NCBI GenBank assembly: GCA_013099195.1
Contig: CP039999.1
Coordinates: 558,001 to 622,000 of the forward strand
Direction of reading: 5' to 3'
DNA: 64,000 bases
Source of the DNA: Candidatus Saccharibacteria bacterium oral taxon 488
GTDB lineage: Bacteria > Patescibacteriota > Saccharimonadia > Saccharimonadales > Saccharimonadaceae
Shown: in pieces, positions 42,457-51,478 of the stretch
Layout of the letters: every line of letters starts with the position of its first letter
Numbering within the stretch: position 1 is the first letter of the stretch
Translations under genes and position numbers: made by a program
Notes under the pieces: generated by a model
Seen by the model: only the letters and a program-made list of their open reading frames with translations
The model's database searches: none
Told to the model about the DNA's origin: nothing

Positions 42457-43418
42457 TAAAACTCCTTTTCGCTTAGTGGCATGGCATGTAGTCGCGCACC
42501 TTGATATAAGATACCGGTTTTAGCACCAATATGATTGACGACCGAGCTTGAATTTGCGCTGGCAAATACTACTGCGTCCTTCAGCTGGGCGCCATGAGCC
42601 CACTGACTCAAAAAGCCACTGGCAAATGCATCACCTGCGCCAGTCCGATCAATTGCTGGCACATCCTCGTACATCGCTGCTCTGACAATCGTTACACCAT
42701 CAGACGCCATCGAGCCATTCACGCCGTCTGTCAGCAACACCACCGGCACGAGCTCTTTCGCTCGCCGCACTAATTGTTCCAGATCATCACCCGGTACCAA
42801 CTGCTGCATTTCTTCTTTATTTAATGCCAATACTTCTACATCACCCAATAGTCCCATTAACTTCTCCCGCTGCACTAGCTCTCGCTTACCTGGATTAAAA
42901 CAAATTTTCATACCAGCTGCTCGTGCCTCACGAAATACCTTATCCAAGACCGTCATCTGACCTGCTAGCGTCGACACATATAGCCAATCAGCCTCAATAT
43001 CCGCCACGGTAAAATCAGCCGCGTGATAATGCGTTGATGCGCCGCGATACGTCAAAATTGTCCGTTCACCATTTGGCGCCAATAACAATACCGAGTAGCC
43101 CGTATTGTATTTTTGGGAAAATCGAACATATCGCGTATCAACATTCTCGGCGTCCAGATCATCCAGCACTGCTTGGCCAGCCGGATCACGGCCGACAACG
43201 CCCAAAAACATCACTTCGTGGCCCTGCCTGGCAAAGGTTACCGCGGCATTCGTCGCACCCCCACCTGTCGAAAAATGGATCTGGTTGACGTCGGCCTTGG
43301 CACCAAGTTCTAACTTAGCAAAACAACGTTCTGGACTGTCGCACACCGGAGCCAAGGCGTCTGACTGGCTTAAAAAAACATCCTGCACACCAGCACCAAC
43401 AGTAATAATTCTTGCCAT
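42456..43418 (-). CDS. PfkB-family carbohydrate kinase
   Basis: A 320-residue ribokinase-type kinase. FSTGGGATNAAVTFARQG (sugar-binding) and DRTGAGDAFASGFLSQW (PfkB signature 2, with catalytic Asp) are intact. Between an aldolase gene and a hypothetical one, with 1-bp overlaps, it may be the 6-phosphofructokinase or tagatose-6-phosphate kinase of this cell; the substrate cannot be read from sequence. Confidence 0.87.
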   Translation of the reverse strand: MARIITVGAGVQDVFLSQSDALAPVCDSPERCFAKLELGAKADVNQIHFSTGGGATNAAVTFARQGHEVMFLGVVGRDPAGQAVLDDLDAENVDTRYVRFSQKYNTGYSVLLLAPNGERTILTYRGASTHYHAADFTVADIEADWLYVSTLAGQMTVLDKVFREARAAGMKICFNPGKRELVQREKLMGLLGDVEVLALNKEEMQQLVPGDDLEQLVRRAKELVPVVLLTDGVNGSMASDGVTIVRAAMYEDVPAIDRTGAGDAFASGFLSQWAHGAQLKDAVVFASANSSSVVNHIGAKTGILYQGARLHAMPLSEKEF

Positions 43419-44329
43419 TACACCACCGCCTTTCCGGCTGAACCGAAGGCCTGAATTTTCGTCTCAACCACCTCCTGAACGGCCATGTACACTGGTGGCA
43501 TTAGTTTGACGATGGCGTATTCGTTTGGATTTTCACGTAAGGTTTTTTCCAGCGTCGTGCGGAAAGCGTAGCGCATGTCGGAATTAATGTTAATTTTAGA
43601 AACGCCAATTTTCGCCGCAGCCTTAAAATAATGCAGCGGCGTGCCTGATCCGCCATGGAGCGAAATCTGGCAGTGCAGCGCTTCGCGGATACGCGCTAAT
43701 AATTCCAAATCCAGCACTTTCGGCACCGGGTACAATCCGTGCAAATTACCAATCGCCGCCGCAAAAGTGTCAATTCCCGTCGCCTCTACGAAATCACGCG
43801 CGCCCTCTGGCGTGGAAAAGGTTTTCTTAATTTCTTCATAGTCAATCGCCTCGGTATGGACGTTTGACGAACCCCAAAAATAATGCGGCTCGGCTTCCAC
43901 CAACGCGCCAGTGAACTTGGCGTACTCGACAACTTCGCGAGTTTTGGCAATGATTTCCTCATCCGAGGCATCATGATTTGCCTGGGAAATATCAATATGC
44001 ACAAACTCATAACCCGCGTCAATCGCCCGCTTGCAGCCCTCCACCGTCGGACCGTGATCCAAGTTCAAATACATCTCAATGCCGTATTCAGCCTTATAAT
44101 TATCCACCAAATCGCGTACGTTCTCCAGCCCCATGGCTTTAACTTCAGCATCCGATACTTCCACCAGCACCGGCGATTGGAGCTTCTGCGCCGCTCGCGC
44201 CACCGCGATCAGCGTTTCTTGATTATCAATATTAAACGCCCCGACCGCAAAGTGCTGCGCCCGTGTCCGCTGCATCAAATGGCGCGCATGCGTGGTATTG
44301 CGCCGAATGTCAGAAATTGTCAGTCCCAT
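43418..44329 (-). CDS. fba: Class II fructose-bisphosphate aldolase
   Basis: A 303-residue zinc aldolase. LNLDHGPTVEGC (zinc His and catalytic Asp), EAEPHYFWG, NLHGLYP and ISLHGGSGTP are the metal and phosphate sites of the class II family. It splits fructose-1,6-bisphosphate or a related ketose bisphosphate. AAAGGG lies before the ATG. It heads the aldolase-kinase-hypothetical group. Confidence 0.9.
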   Translation of the reverse strand: MGLTISDIRRNTTHARHLMQRTRAQHFAVGAFNIDNQETLIAVARAAQKLQSPVLVEVSDAEVKAMGLENVRDLVDNYKAEYGIEMYLNLDHGPTVEGCKRAIDAGYEFVHIDISQANHDASDEEIIAKTREVVEYAKFTGALVEAEPHYFWGSSNVHTEAIDYEEIKKTFSTPEGARDFVEATGIDTFAAAIGNLHGLYPVPKVLDLELLARIREALHCQISLHGGSGTPLHYFKAAAKIGVSKININSDMRYAFRTTLEKTLRENPNEYAIVKLMPPVYMAVQEVVETKIQAFGSAGKAVV

Positions 44330-44417
44330 ATACCCTTTTATCCCTTATGCTACTTATGGTTATTATAGCAGTGGTGACGGAAAATGAAAAGAGGCGAAGG
44401 GGTTTTACAATTTATTT

Positions 44418-44597
44418 TTGTACGGCTTTCGTCAAAATGCTGGCCTTATCTTTTGGCTCATCATGGGGTCAATCCTCATGAGGGAACTCGGTATTTTCAC
44501 TTATGCAGCAGCATGGGAGATCGCGACACTTGTGACAATTTCCTGTATAGCTGTGGACGCTCGAGAAATTCCCTGGCGTCTGCGCAAGCCTAAATAA
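44418..44597 (+). CDS. Possible small membrane protein with TTG start
   Basis: A 59-residue frame with two hydrophobic segments (LIFWLIMGSILM and an AAAWEIATLVTISCIAV segment) and a basic tail (WRLRKPK). TACAAT (44406-44411) lies 6 nt before a TTG codon, matching the leaderless pattern of the window. It lies opposite and just past the end of the transketolase C-terminal subunit gene. Evidence is circumstantial: no known homologue, non-ATG start. Confidence 0.35.
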   Translation: MYGFRQNAGLIFWLIMGSILMRELGIFTYAAAWEIATLVTISCIAVDAREIPWRLRKPK

Positions 44598-45552
44598 ATG
44601 ACAGGTCATCTTTTACGTGCCGGACAACTGCTTCGACATCTAGTCCATGCTTTTGCCATAATTCAGCTACCGAGCCGCTTTCGCCGAACTGGTCGCGGAC
44701 GCCGATGCGCTTTATTTTCACCGGTAATTTTTCACTGAGTACTTCCGCCACCGCACTGCCAAATCCGCCGGCGATTTGCCCTTCTTCTGCTGTCACCACA
44801 CGGCCGCACTTTTGGGCGGCAGCAATGACCGCTGCTTCGTCCAGCGGCTTGATAGTGTTAAAATGCACGACTTCTGCCTGAACGCCGGCGTACGCCAATT
44901 GTTCTGCCGCCATGAGCAGCTGATACGTCATCGTGCCAGTACCGAGTAACGCCACATCGGTACCCTGCCGCAGTACAGACGCCTGGCCAATCAGCGCTTC
45001 GCCATCCAAAAACAGCGGCATATCAGCTCGCGGCAACCGCACGTAATTTGGCCGCGGATCAGCTGCCATCACTGCTGCCATCATTTCGGCCTCGTAGGCA
45101 TCGCCCGGTGCCAAGACTACCATGTTTGGTAAACTCCGCATCAGCGCGATGTCCTCTAACATCTGGTGCGTCGCACCATCCGCACCAACATTCAGCCCGG
45201 CATGTGAACCGACCAGCTTGACCGGCTGATCATTCAGGCAAATCGTCGTCCGAATTTGCTCCCAATTCCGCCCCGGGCTGAACGCCGCATAACTGGCCGC
45301 AAACGGGATATTACCCATCGCTGCTAACCCTGACGCTACTGTTACCAAATTTTGCTCTGCCACACCAACCTCGATAAACCGCGGTGCACCGATTTGCTCG
45401 GCAAATTCGCCAAAGCCGACGCTATCTGCCAGGTCAGCGCTTAAGGCCACAATTTGGGAATTGTTCAATGCCGCGTGAACTAACCCACGACCAAAACCAA
45501 GCCGCATCGACGCGGTATTTCCCGTGCGCCAATCGTCCCGCAATACGCTCAT
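44590..45552 (-). CDS. Transketolase, C-terminal subunit
   Basis: A 320-residue half transketolase: pyrimidine-binding (Pyr) domain (FIEVGVAEQNLVTVASGLAAMG, with catalytic Glu) and C-terminal domain (TAEEGQIAGGFGSAV). It pairs with the N-terminal subunit encoded 4 bp upstream (ATGA overlap). Moves two-carbon units between ketose and aldose phosphates. Confidence 0.93.
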   Translation of the reverse strand: MSVLRDDWRTGNTASMRLGFGRGLVHAALNNSQIVALSADLADSVGFGEFAEQIGAPRFIEVGVAEQNLVTVASGLAAMGNIPFAASYAAFSPGRNWEQIRTTICLNDQPVKLVGSHAGLNVGADGATHQMLEDIALMRSLPNMVVLAPGDAYEAEMMAAVMAADPRPNYVRLPRADMPLFLDGEALIGQASVLRQGTDVALLGTGTMTYQLLMAAEQLAYAGVQAEVVHFNTIKPLDEAAVIAAAQKCGRVVTAEEGQIAGGFGSAVAEVLSEKLPVKIKRIGVRDQFGESGSVAELWQKHGLDVEAVVRHVKDDLSFI

Positions 45553-46409
45553 ACGCCCATCCCCTCTTCTGGCCGTTTCTTGGCTGATAGATCTAATTGC
45601 GCCAGCGCTGCGGCGGCCTGCTCAGCATTCGGCGCCTTGCCGTGCCACCGATAATCACCCTCCATAAAATCAACGCCGCGCCCGGGTATCGTATGCGCGA
45701 TGATCATGCTCGGCTGCTCGCGCACTGCCTGTGCTGCTTCAATTGCCGCGATAATTCGCGCCATGTCATGCCCGTCAATTTCCTGCACCTGCCAGCCGAA
45801 ACTGCGCCATTTCTCGCCCAAATCATCCAGCGGCATGACCTGCTCAGTACTGCCGCCAATTTGAATAGTATTACGGTCAATGATGGCGATTAGGCGACCT
45901 AATTTATACTTAGCTGCAAACATCGCTGCCTCCCAAATATTGCCTTCATTAAGTTCACCGTCACCTAAACTACAATATACAAGGCGATCTGAGCTCTGTA
46001 AGTGCTGCAGATAGTACGCCATGCCAGCAGCCTGGCTGAGACCGCAGCCTAACGGCCCACTGGTCGTCTCTAGCCCTGGTAATTTCACTCGCTCCGGATG
46101 CCCTTGTAGCCGCGAGCCCAACTGCCGCAAACTCATTAACTCTGATTCCGATAAAAATCCGCGCATCGCCATCGCTGCGTATAGCAGTGGCGCATAATGG
46201 CCGTTACTCATGACGAACAGATCGCGATCAGACCAATCCGGCTCTTCTGGCCGCAATCTAAGCATCTGAAAATACAACACCGCCATCACATCAGCAAACC
46301 CCAGCGGTCCCGCCACATGACCGCTGCCGGCGGCTGCTACTTGACGAATAACCAGCTGTCGTAGTTCTCGCGCCCTCTCTTCTAGCCGGCCAATCGTGAG
46401 TTCGCTCAT
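45549..46409 (-). CDS. Transketolase, N-terminal subunit
   Basis: A 286-residue thiamine-diphosphate-binding half. GSGHVAGPLGFADVMAVLYF and the ThDP motif GDGELNEGNIWEAAMFAAKY are clear. Separate N and C halves are common in archaea and reduced bacteria. It follows rpe by 6 bp. Confidence 0.93.
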   Translation of the reverse strand: MSELTIGRLEERARELRQLVIRQVAAAGSGHVAGPLGFADVMAVLYFQMLRLRPEEPDWSDRDLFVMSNGHYAPLLYAAMAMRGFLSESELMSLRQLGSRLQGHPERVKLPGLETTSGPLGCGLSQAAGMAYYLQHLQSSDRLVYCSLGDGELNEGNIWEAAMFAAKYKLGRLIAIIDRNTIQIGGSTEQVMPLDDLGEKWRSFGWQVQEIDGHDMARIIAAIEAAQAVREQPSMIIAHTIPGRGVDFMEGDYRWHGKAPNAEQAAAALAQLDLSAKKRPEEGMGV

Positions 46410-46415
46410 AGCAAA

Positions 46416-47066
46416 CTACCCGAGCACACCCGTCTTGCTAATTTCCTGCTGGAGTTTAGCGAACATTGCCGGCGGATCAGTCGCTTTTTGAATTGTCCCG
46501 CCAACATTCAGTATGTTCACACCGCCCTGAACAAGGCTATAAGCATTGTCGACCATCACACCACCATCCCAGCCAATTTCAACGTTCGGATTAATCATCT
46601 TGACGAGCCGAATTTTTTCCAGCTGCATCAGGCTGGCTGTTCCGCCAAATTTGCCTAGCTCACCGCTAAAAATCAAGACATGCTCTGCTTCCTTAATAAG
46701 TTCTTCAACAGTTTGCGGCACCGTTGGTCTCAATAGTGCCAATCCAGCCATGATACCTGAACGCTTAATTTCCTTGAGTGCCCCCAGCACGTCGCCTTTG
46801 GCCTCAGCATGAATGATAATCAAGTGCGGCCTCAGCGTGATCAACTTCGGCACATACTCATCCAGCTTGTTTACCATGGCATGAATATCAATCGTCCAAC
46901 CTTCTGGCGCCCATAACTCTGGAATACCAATCGTAACGGTTGGCGCAAATTCACCATCAGTCAAATCAATATGTACCCGCTCGGCAAAGCCAGTGATTCT
47001 ATCAACCTGCTCTTTGTATTGCTGGGCATTTTCTGCCAAAATTGCCGGGGCGATAACACTACTCAT
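46416..47066 (-). CDS. rpe: Ribulose-phosphate 3-epimerase
   Basis: A 216-residue TIM-barrel protein: APAILAENAQQYKEQV, HIDLTDGEFAP, HAEAKGD and GWDGGVMVDNAYSLVQGGV. Interconverts ribulose-5- and xylulose-5-phosphate. The metal-binding histidines of textbook Rpe are partly replaced (HIDLTDG for HxDxMDG), so activity is likely but diverged. It overlaps rpiB by 4 bp. Confidence 0.82.
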   Translation of the reverse strand: MSSVIAPAILAENAQQYKEQVDRITGFAERVHIDLTDGEFAPTVTIGIPELWAPEGWTIDIHAMVNKLDEYVPKLITLRPHLIIIHAEAKGDVLGALKEIKRSGIMAGLALLRPTVPQTVEELIKEAEHVLIFSGELGKFGGTASLMQLEKIRLVKMINPNVEIGWDGGVMVDNAYSLVQGGVNILNVGGTIQKATDPPAMFAKLQQEISKTGVLG

Positions 47067-47518
47067 ACGATTTCATCCAGTTGCGCATTGCGCCGATTAT
47101 ACCGCGGGGCATCCGCGTATGCAGTATTGAGCCACGTTTCAACAATGCCCTTCCAGGCAACTTCGTTATCCTCGAGAACCCTGGCTGGTAGACACAGTAC
47201 ATTCGAATTATTATCACGCCGGGTCATCCTCGCCTCATGTGCGTCCCAGATAACACTGGCGCGGATCCCCTTGAAACGGTTCGCTGCCATGCACATACCT
47301 TGACCCCCGCCGCAAATTAAAATCGCCCGTGGGTTACCGTCACTATCATCACCAATCACCCGCAGCGCCGCTGCCGCTGCAAACTGCGGAAAATCATCAT
47401 CAGGATTGAGCTCACGACCACCGACATCTTCGACCACGTAACCATTCTTTGCCAAATACGCAAATACTTTTTCTTTCAATGCAAAGCCGCGATGATCTGA
47501 ACCAAGATAAATCTTCAT
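47063..47518 (-). CDS. rpiB: Ribose-5-phosphate isomerase B
   Basis: A 151-residue RpiB/LacAB protein: LGSDHRGFALKEKV, ICGGGQGMCMAANRFKGIRAS (active-site Cys) and DNNSNVLCLPARV. Interconverts ribose-5- and ribulose-5-phosphate. An upstream in-frame ATG exists; the ATG at 47518 is chosen because TATACT (47525-47530) lies 6 nt before it. It starts the rpiB-rpe-tktN-tktC operon. Confidence 0.92.
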   Translation of the reverse strand: MKIYLGSDHRGFALKEKVFAYLAKNGYVVEDVGGRELNPDDDFPQFAAAAALRVIGDDSDGNPRAILICGGGQGMCMAANRFKGIRASVIWDAHEARMTRRDNNSNVLCLPARVLEDNEVAWKGIVETWLNTAYADAPRYNRRNAQLDEIV

Positions 47519-47581
47519 GGGTTTAGTATAAGCGGTTTGGGCAATATTTGCAACCAATCAAGTCCTCGGAAGCTCAACTCA

Positions 47582-48271
47582 TCACGTCGAGCCGCAGCTG
47601 GCCAACACCTTGCCCATCGCCTCTTTTTCTGCATTTGTTACCCACAGACGATATTTACGCTTGATCGCTACCTGTCGTTCAATGTACTGACAGCGAAACG
47701 GTTTGTTAGGAGGCAGCCAGGTTGCGGCGTCGCCATCGCCTTTGGCTTGGTTGGCCGGACCATCAGCGGCCAACAAATTCAGCGGATCGTTTGCCAATTT
47801 TTCTCGTTCCTCACGTGGTAGTTGCTGTGCACCTTTCTGCCACGCATCACTCAACGCCACCACGTGATCGATTTGTACTTTCGACGAGGTCTCTGGCCCG
47901 CGCTGAAACTTGATCGTTCGGCCGGTATACGGGTCACGTAGTGTCCCGGCCAGCACGCGACATTTATCGTCAATTTTTGTTTCCGTTAGATCCCGCGCCA
48001 AAATTACTTCACGCACCGAGCAGCCACTCATTTTACCCCAACCATCACTAAATTGTTTGCGGCTGTAGCCCGTTTTAGGTGCGCGACCTTTAACCTCTAG
48101 TTTAGCTAACTCCGCTTGAGCGTTTGAATCACCAAACAATTGCTGCTGCATAGACGGCGAAGTCGGCGCGACCCGCGGCTGCTGCAGTTGCACCGCCCAC
48201 ACTACTGCACCCACCACCGCCATGACAAGCAGTACCATGATTTGCCGACGCCTTATTTTCCCCGTTGCCAT
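47582..48271 (-). CDS. Exported HNH (DUF1524-type) nuclease
   Basis: A 229-residue protein with an N-terminal membrane segment or signal (about 9-28: IMVLLVMAVVGAVVWAV). KVQIDHVVALSDAWQKGA and NDPLNLLAADGPANQAKGD form the DUF1524 HNH nuclease core. Probably surface-anchored or secreted, suited to degrading external DNA for nucleotide uptake, an attractive role for an episymbiont, but inferred. TATAAT (48279-48284) lies 7 nt before the ATG. Confidence 0.83.
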   Translation of the reverse strand: MATGKIRRRQIMVLLVMAVVGAVVWAVQLQQPRVAPTSPSMQQQLFGDSNAQAELAKLEVKGRAPKTGYSRKQFSDGWGKMSGCSVREVILARDLTETKIDDKCRVLAGTLRDPYTGRTIKFQRGPETSSKVQIDHVVALSDAWQKGAQQLPREEREKLANDPLNLLAADGPANQAKGDGDAATWLPPNKPFRCQYIERQVAIKRKYRLWVTNAEKEAMGKVLASCGST

Positions 48272-48292
48272 AATCTATATTATAATGAAAGT
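48272..48292. promoter_or_regulatory. Overlapping divergent -10 elements of the nuclease and aminopeptidase genes
   Basis: ATTATAAT holds a minus-strand TATAAT (48279-48284) and a plus-strand TATAAT (48281-48286), overlapping by 4 bp, as at 1537-1556. Starts lie 7 nt and 6 nt away. The two genes cannot easily be initiated at the same time. Confidence 0.65.
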
Positions 48293-50809
48293 ATGAAAAC
48301 AGTTCCACGCCTACTCGACACCTTTATACCACATCATTACACATTAACTCTCGATCTGACGCACGCTGAAGAAAAAGTGTTTTCTGGCACGGTAATCATT
48401 TCTGGCGAGTCAACTAATGAATTAATTTCGCTACACACCAAAGACTTGACCATTCATTCAGCGTTAATTGACGATCAGCCAGCTGAGTTTTCCCATGATG
48501 AATTTGATGAGCTGCGCCTATCGCGCCCAGATTTATCCAGCGGCCAGCGCACCGTTCGTGTTGAGTTTTCTGGCACTATCACCGACGCCATGCACGGGCT
48601 GTATCCGTGCTACTTTACCCACAACGGCGTGAAAAAGCAGCTGCTTGCCACCCAGTTTGAATCACACCATGCCCGGGAAGTGTTCCCGTGCGTTGACGAG
48701 CCAGCTGCCAAAGCCACCTATGACGTCACGCTTGTGACTGCTCCGGAACTAACCGTCCTAGGCAACATGCCCGTCGCCAAATCTTCTAAAGACGACGGCG
48801 TGCTAACAACCACCTTCGCCACCACACCACGGATGAGCAGCTACTTACTGGCTTTCGTTGTCGGCGAACTACACAAGAAAACTGCCCGCACTAGTTCTGG
48901 CGTCGAGGTAAATGTCTGGGCCACACCAGCTCAGAGCGAGGAGACCCTAGATTTTGCGCTGGATATCGCCACTCACTCAATTGATTTTTACGATGAATAT
49001 TTTGGCGTGCCATATCCGCTGCCAAAATCCGATCACGTAGCGCTGCCAGATTTCTCTTCGGGCGCCATGGAAAACTGGGGACTCATCACCTACCGCGAAA
49101 GCTGCCTGCTGGCTGACCCGAAATTAACGCCGGAATCGTCCAAACGCTTTATCGCCACCGTCATCGCTCACGAACTCAGCCACCAGTGGTTTGGCAACTT
49201 AGTGACCATGCAGTGGTGGAATGACCTGTGGCTGAACGAAAGTTTCGCTAACATGATGGAATACGTGGCGGTCGACGCGCTACACCCTGAGTGGCGGATG
49301 TGGGAGGAATTTGCGACAAGCGAGGTCACCGCGGCACTGCGGCGCGATAGCCTGGACGGTGTACAGCCAGTGCAGGCCGACGTTAATCATCCGGATGAGA
49401 TCAGCACGTTGTTTGACCCAGCAATTGTCTATGCAAAGGGCGGGCGTCTACTGGTGATGGTACGGCGGCTGATCGGCGAGGAGGCGTTTCGTGCAGGGCT
49501 GAAGTCATATTTTGAAAAATTTGCTTACCAAAACACTGTTGGTAATGATTTATGGCAGGAGCTAGAAACCGCCAGCGAACAGCCGATTGTTGACTTGATG
49601 AACACTTGGATTTCGCAGCCAGGTTTGCCGATTATACAGGTCGAGCAAGATAGTTCTGATAGACAACCTACCGCCACCCTGCGCCAGGAACGCTTTTTCA
49701 TCGGTGATCATCAGCCGTCCGACGTCCTGTGGCCGATTCCGCTGTTCGCCAATCAGCCGCTTGATGATATTCTGACCGAGCGCGAGAAAACATTTACGAT
49801 AAATAGCGACGTTCGACTGAACTGCGGACTGAACGGACATTTCGTAACGCATTACGACTCAGTAATGCGAGACCGATTGATCGAAAAGGCGGCAGAATTA
49901 CCGACATTAGATAAAATTTGCTTACTGCAAGACATGACGCTGCTAACACGGGCTGGACGAGAAAGTTCGGCGGCGCTGCTACCGCTGGTATGCGTTTTTC
50001 AGCACGAGACCAATGAGAAGGTTTTTAGTATGGCGGCCGGTGCGCTGGCGGAATTACGGAAATTTGTTGACGATAACGAAGCAGGACGTGCTCGGCTCAA
50101 GCAGATTTCTGCTGAATTTGCCCACGATACCTTCATGGAACTTGGCTGGGATGAACGGAGCGGCGAGTCTGATGATGATCGCGAGCGGCGCACGGCAGCG
50201 CTGGGTTTGATGTTATATGGTGAGGATTCAGTAGCGCTCACGGAGGCCAAACGACGCTTTGACGAAACCGACCCAGATGATTTACCGGCCGAAATTCGCC
50301 CGCTGATCATCAACGCCAATGTCAGACAGTTTGAGACGCCAGAAATGATTGACAAGCTTTTTACGATATATCAGAATACGCCGTCAGCCGACCTGCAGGT
50401 TGATATCGCACTAAGCTTGACCTCGACGAAGAATCCAGCAACTACCGAGCAAATTTTAACAGCGATCAAGGATACTACTATCATACGTCCACAAGATGCC
50501 AGCCGCTGGTTTATTTATCTGATCCGTACGCGGGAAAACCGGCAAATTGCTTGGAATTGGCTGAAAGAAAATTGGTCGTGGGTGAAAGATACCTTTGGCG
50601 GCGATAAAAGCTACGATACTTTTATCCGCTACGCCGCCAGCGCTCTGTTGACCCGCGATGAGTTAAACGATTTCACCGAATTTACCACGCCGCTGCGCGC
50701 CGAACCAGCCCTGACCCGCACCATTGATCTGGGCATCCGCGAAATCGCTGGCAGAGTAGCACTGATTGAGCGGGATCAGGCCGCGGTTATTGATGCGCTT
50801 AATAAGTAA
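48293..50809 (+). CDS. pepN: M1-family aminopeptidase
   Basis: An 838-residue zinc aminopeptidase that trims N-terminal residues from peptides. GAMENWG (about residue 256) and the zinc motif HELSHQW (from residue 293) with NESFANMMEY as third ligand are intact; the ERAP1-like C-terminal domain is full length. No signal peptide, so cytoplasmic. With the peptide-binding lipoprotein-like importer gene it fits a cell living on host peptides. TATAAT is 6 nt before the ATG. Confidence 0.95.
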   Translation: MKTVPRLLDTFIPHHYTLTLDLTHAEEKVFSGTVIISGESTNELISLHTKDLTIHSALIDDQPAEFSHDEFDELRLSRPDLSSGQRTVRVEFSGTITDAMHGLYPCYFTHNGVKKQLLATQFESHHAREVFPCVDEPAAKATYDVTLVTAPELTVLGNMPVAKSSKDDGVLTTTFATTPRMSSYLLAFVVGELHKKTARTSSGVEVNVWATPAQSEETLDFALDIATHSIDFYDEYFGVPYPLPKSDHVALPDFSSGAMENWGLITYRESCLLADPKLTPESSKRFIATVIAHELSHQWFGNLVTMQWWNDLWLNESFANMMEYVAVDALHPEWRMWEEFATSEVTAALRRDSLDGVQPVQADVNHPDEISTLFDPAIVYAKGGRLLVMVRRLIGEEAFRAGLKSYFEKFAYQNTVGNDLWQELETASEQPIVDLMNTWISQPGLPIIQVEQDSSDRQPTATLRQERFFIGDHQPSDVLWPIPLFANQPLDDILTEREKTFTINSDVRLNCGLNGHFVTHYDSVMRDRLIEKAAELPTLDKICLLQDMTLLTRAGRESSAALLPLVCVFQHETNEKVFSMAAGALAELRKFVDDNEAGRARLKQISAEFAHDTFMELGWDERSGESDDDRERRTAALGLMLYGEDSVALTEAKRRFDETDPDDLPAEIRPLIINANVRQFETPEMIDKLFTIYQNTPSADLQVDIALSLTSTKNPATTEQILTAIKDTTIIRPQDASRWFIYLIRTRENRQIAWNWLKENWSWVKDTFGGDKSYDTFIRYAASALLTRDELNDFTEFTTPLRAEPALTRTIDLGIREIAGRVALIERDQAAVIDALNK

Positions 50810-50831
50810 TGTGAGTTATACGCTTTTACTA

Positions 50832-50860
50832 TTGACTTATGTAATATCAAGTGGTATAAT
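50832..50860 (+). promoter_or_regulatory. Promoter of the putative lipoprotein gene
   Basis: TTGACT (50832-50837), a 17-bp spacer and an extended -10 TGG-TATAAT (50855-50860). A leader of about 75 nt ends with AAGGAG before the ATG at 50940. Confidence 0.75.
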
Positions 50861-50939
50861 CACGGATAAACATTTAGTCACACTGAGTGGAGTTGGCACG
50901 TGTTTGAGGTAATAAATTAACTCAATTTAAGGAGATTCT

Positions 50940-51455
50940 ATGGGAAATCACAACACTATTGGTAGCCAGGGAGACCGGAGAGATACACTACACCAAATAG
51001 CTGACACCGCGCGTAGGCTGGGGCAAAAGGCCGTGGCTTGGGCTTTAATGGCTGGCACAGCCGCATTTGGAGTCGTAGGCTGCTCAGGGAAGAGAACCAC
51101 CGAACACAAGACTGTCTCCGTGGCTTGCGGCCACGATTCGTTAGCAGTACCGCAGATTGAGAGTGCTGAAACTTACGAATATAATATAACTAGAGAGCCA
51201 AGGCTCGGAGTAGTTACTGTTGGTTGCCCCGGCGGCGGCAATGTCATAGTTACTGGTATAAATGAACCAAGCAGTAATCCTACGCCAAGGGGTGAGCTAT
51301 TTCCACATACTCTTGAGATAACCGCCCTTTGCTCACGAGGCGACACAGGCTTCAAAACACGCGTTATCGACACGCCAGCCGGCAACAATATATTTGAAGC
51401 CACCATAGAAGACTGTTCCATCGAAAGTGCAGTAATCAACCGAGACCCTAACTAA
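50940..51455 (+). CDS. Putative lipoprotein
   Basis: A 171-residue protein with a long charged N-region, a hydrophobic segment (about 33-46) and a lipobox-like FGVVGC followed by SGKR, suggesting lipid attachment at Cys 48. The rest holds several cysteines (VACGHD, VGCPGG, ALCSRG, EDCS) that may pair outside the cell. Not a family I recognise. Its strong promoter and Shine-Dalgarno suggest an abundant surface protein. Confidence 0.65.
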   Translation: MGNHNTIGSQGDRRDTLHQIADTARRLGQKAVAWALMAGTAAFGVVGCSGKRTTEHKTVSVACGHDSLAVPQIESAETYEYNITREPRLGVVTVGCPGGGNVIVTGINEPSSNPTPRGELFPHTLEITALCSRGDTGFKTRVIDTPAGNNIFEATIEDCSIESAVINRDPN

Positions 51456-51478
51456 CGACACATCGCCAAATTTATACC

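Noticed and set aside
44384..44593. 69-residue ATG-start frame in the gap after transketolase
   Set aside because: Composition is irregular and lacks hydrophobic or motif structure; the neighbouring TTG frame with membrane segments is more plausible.
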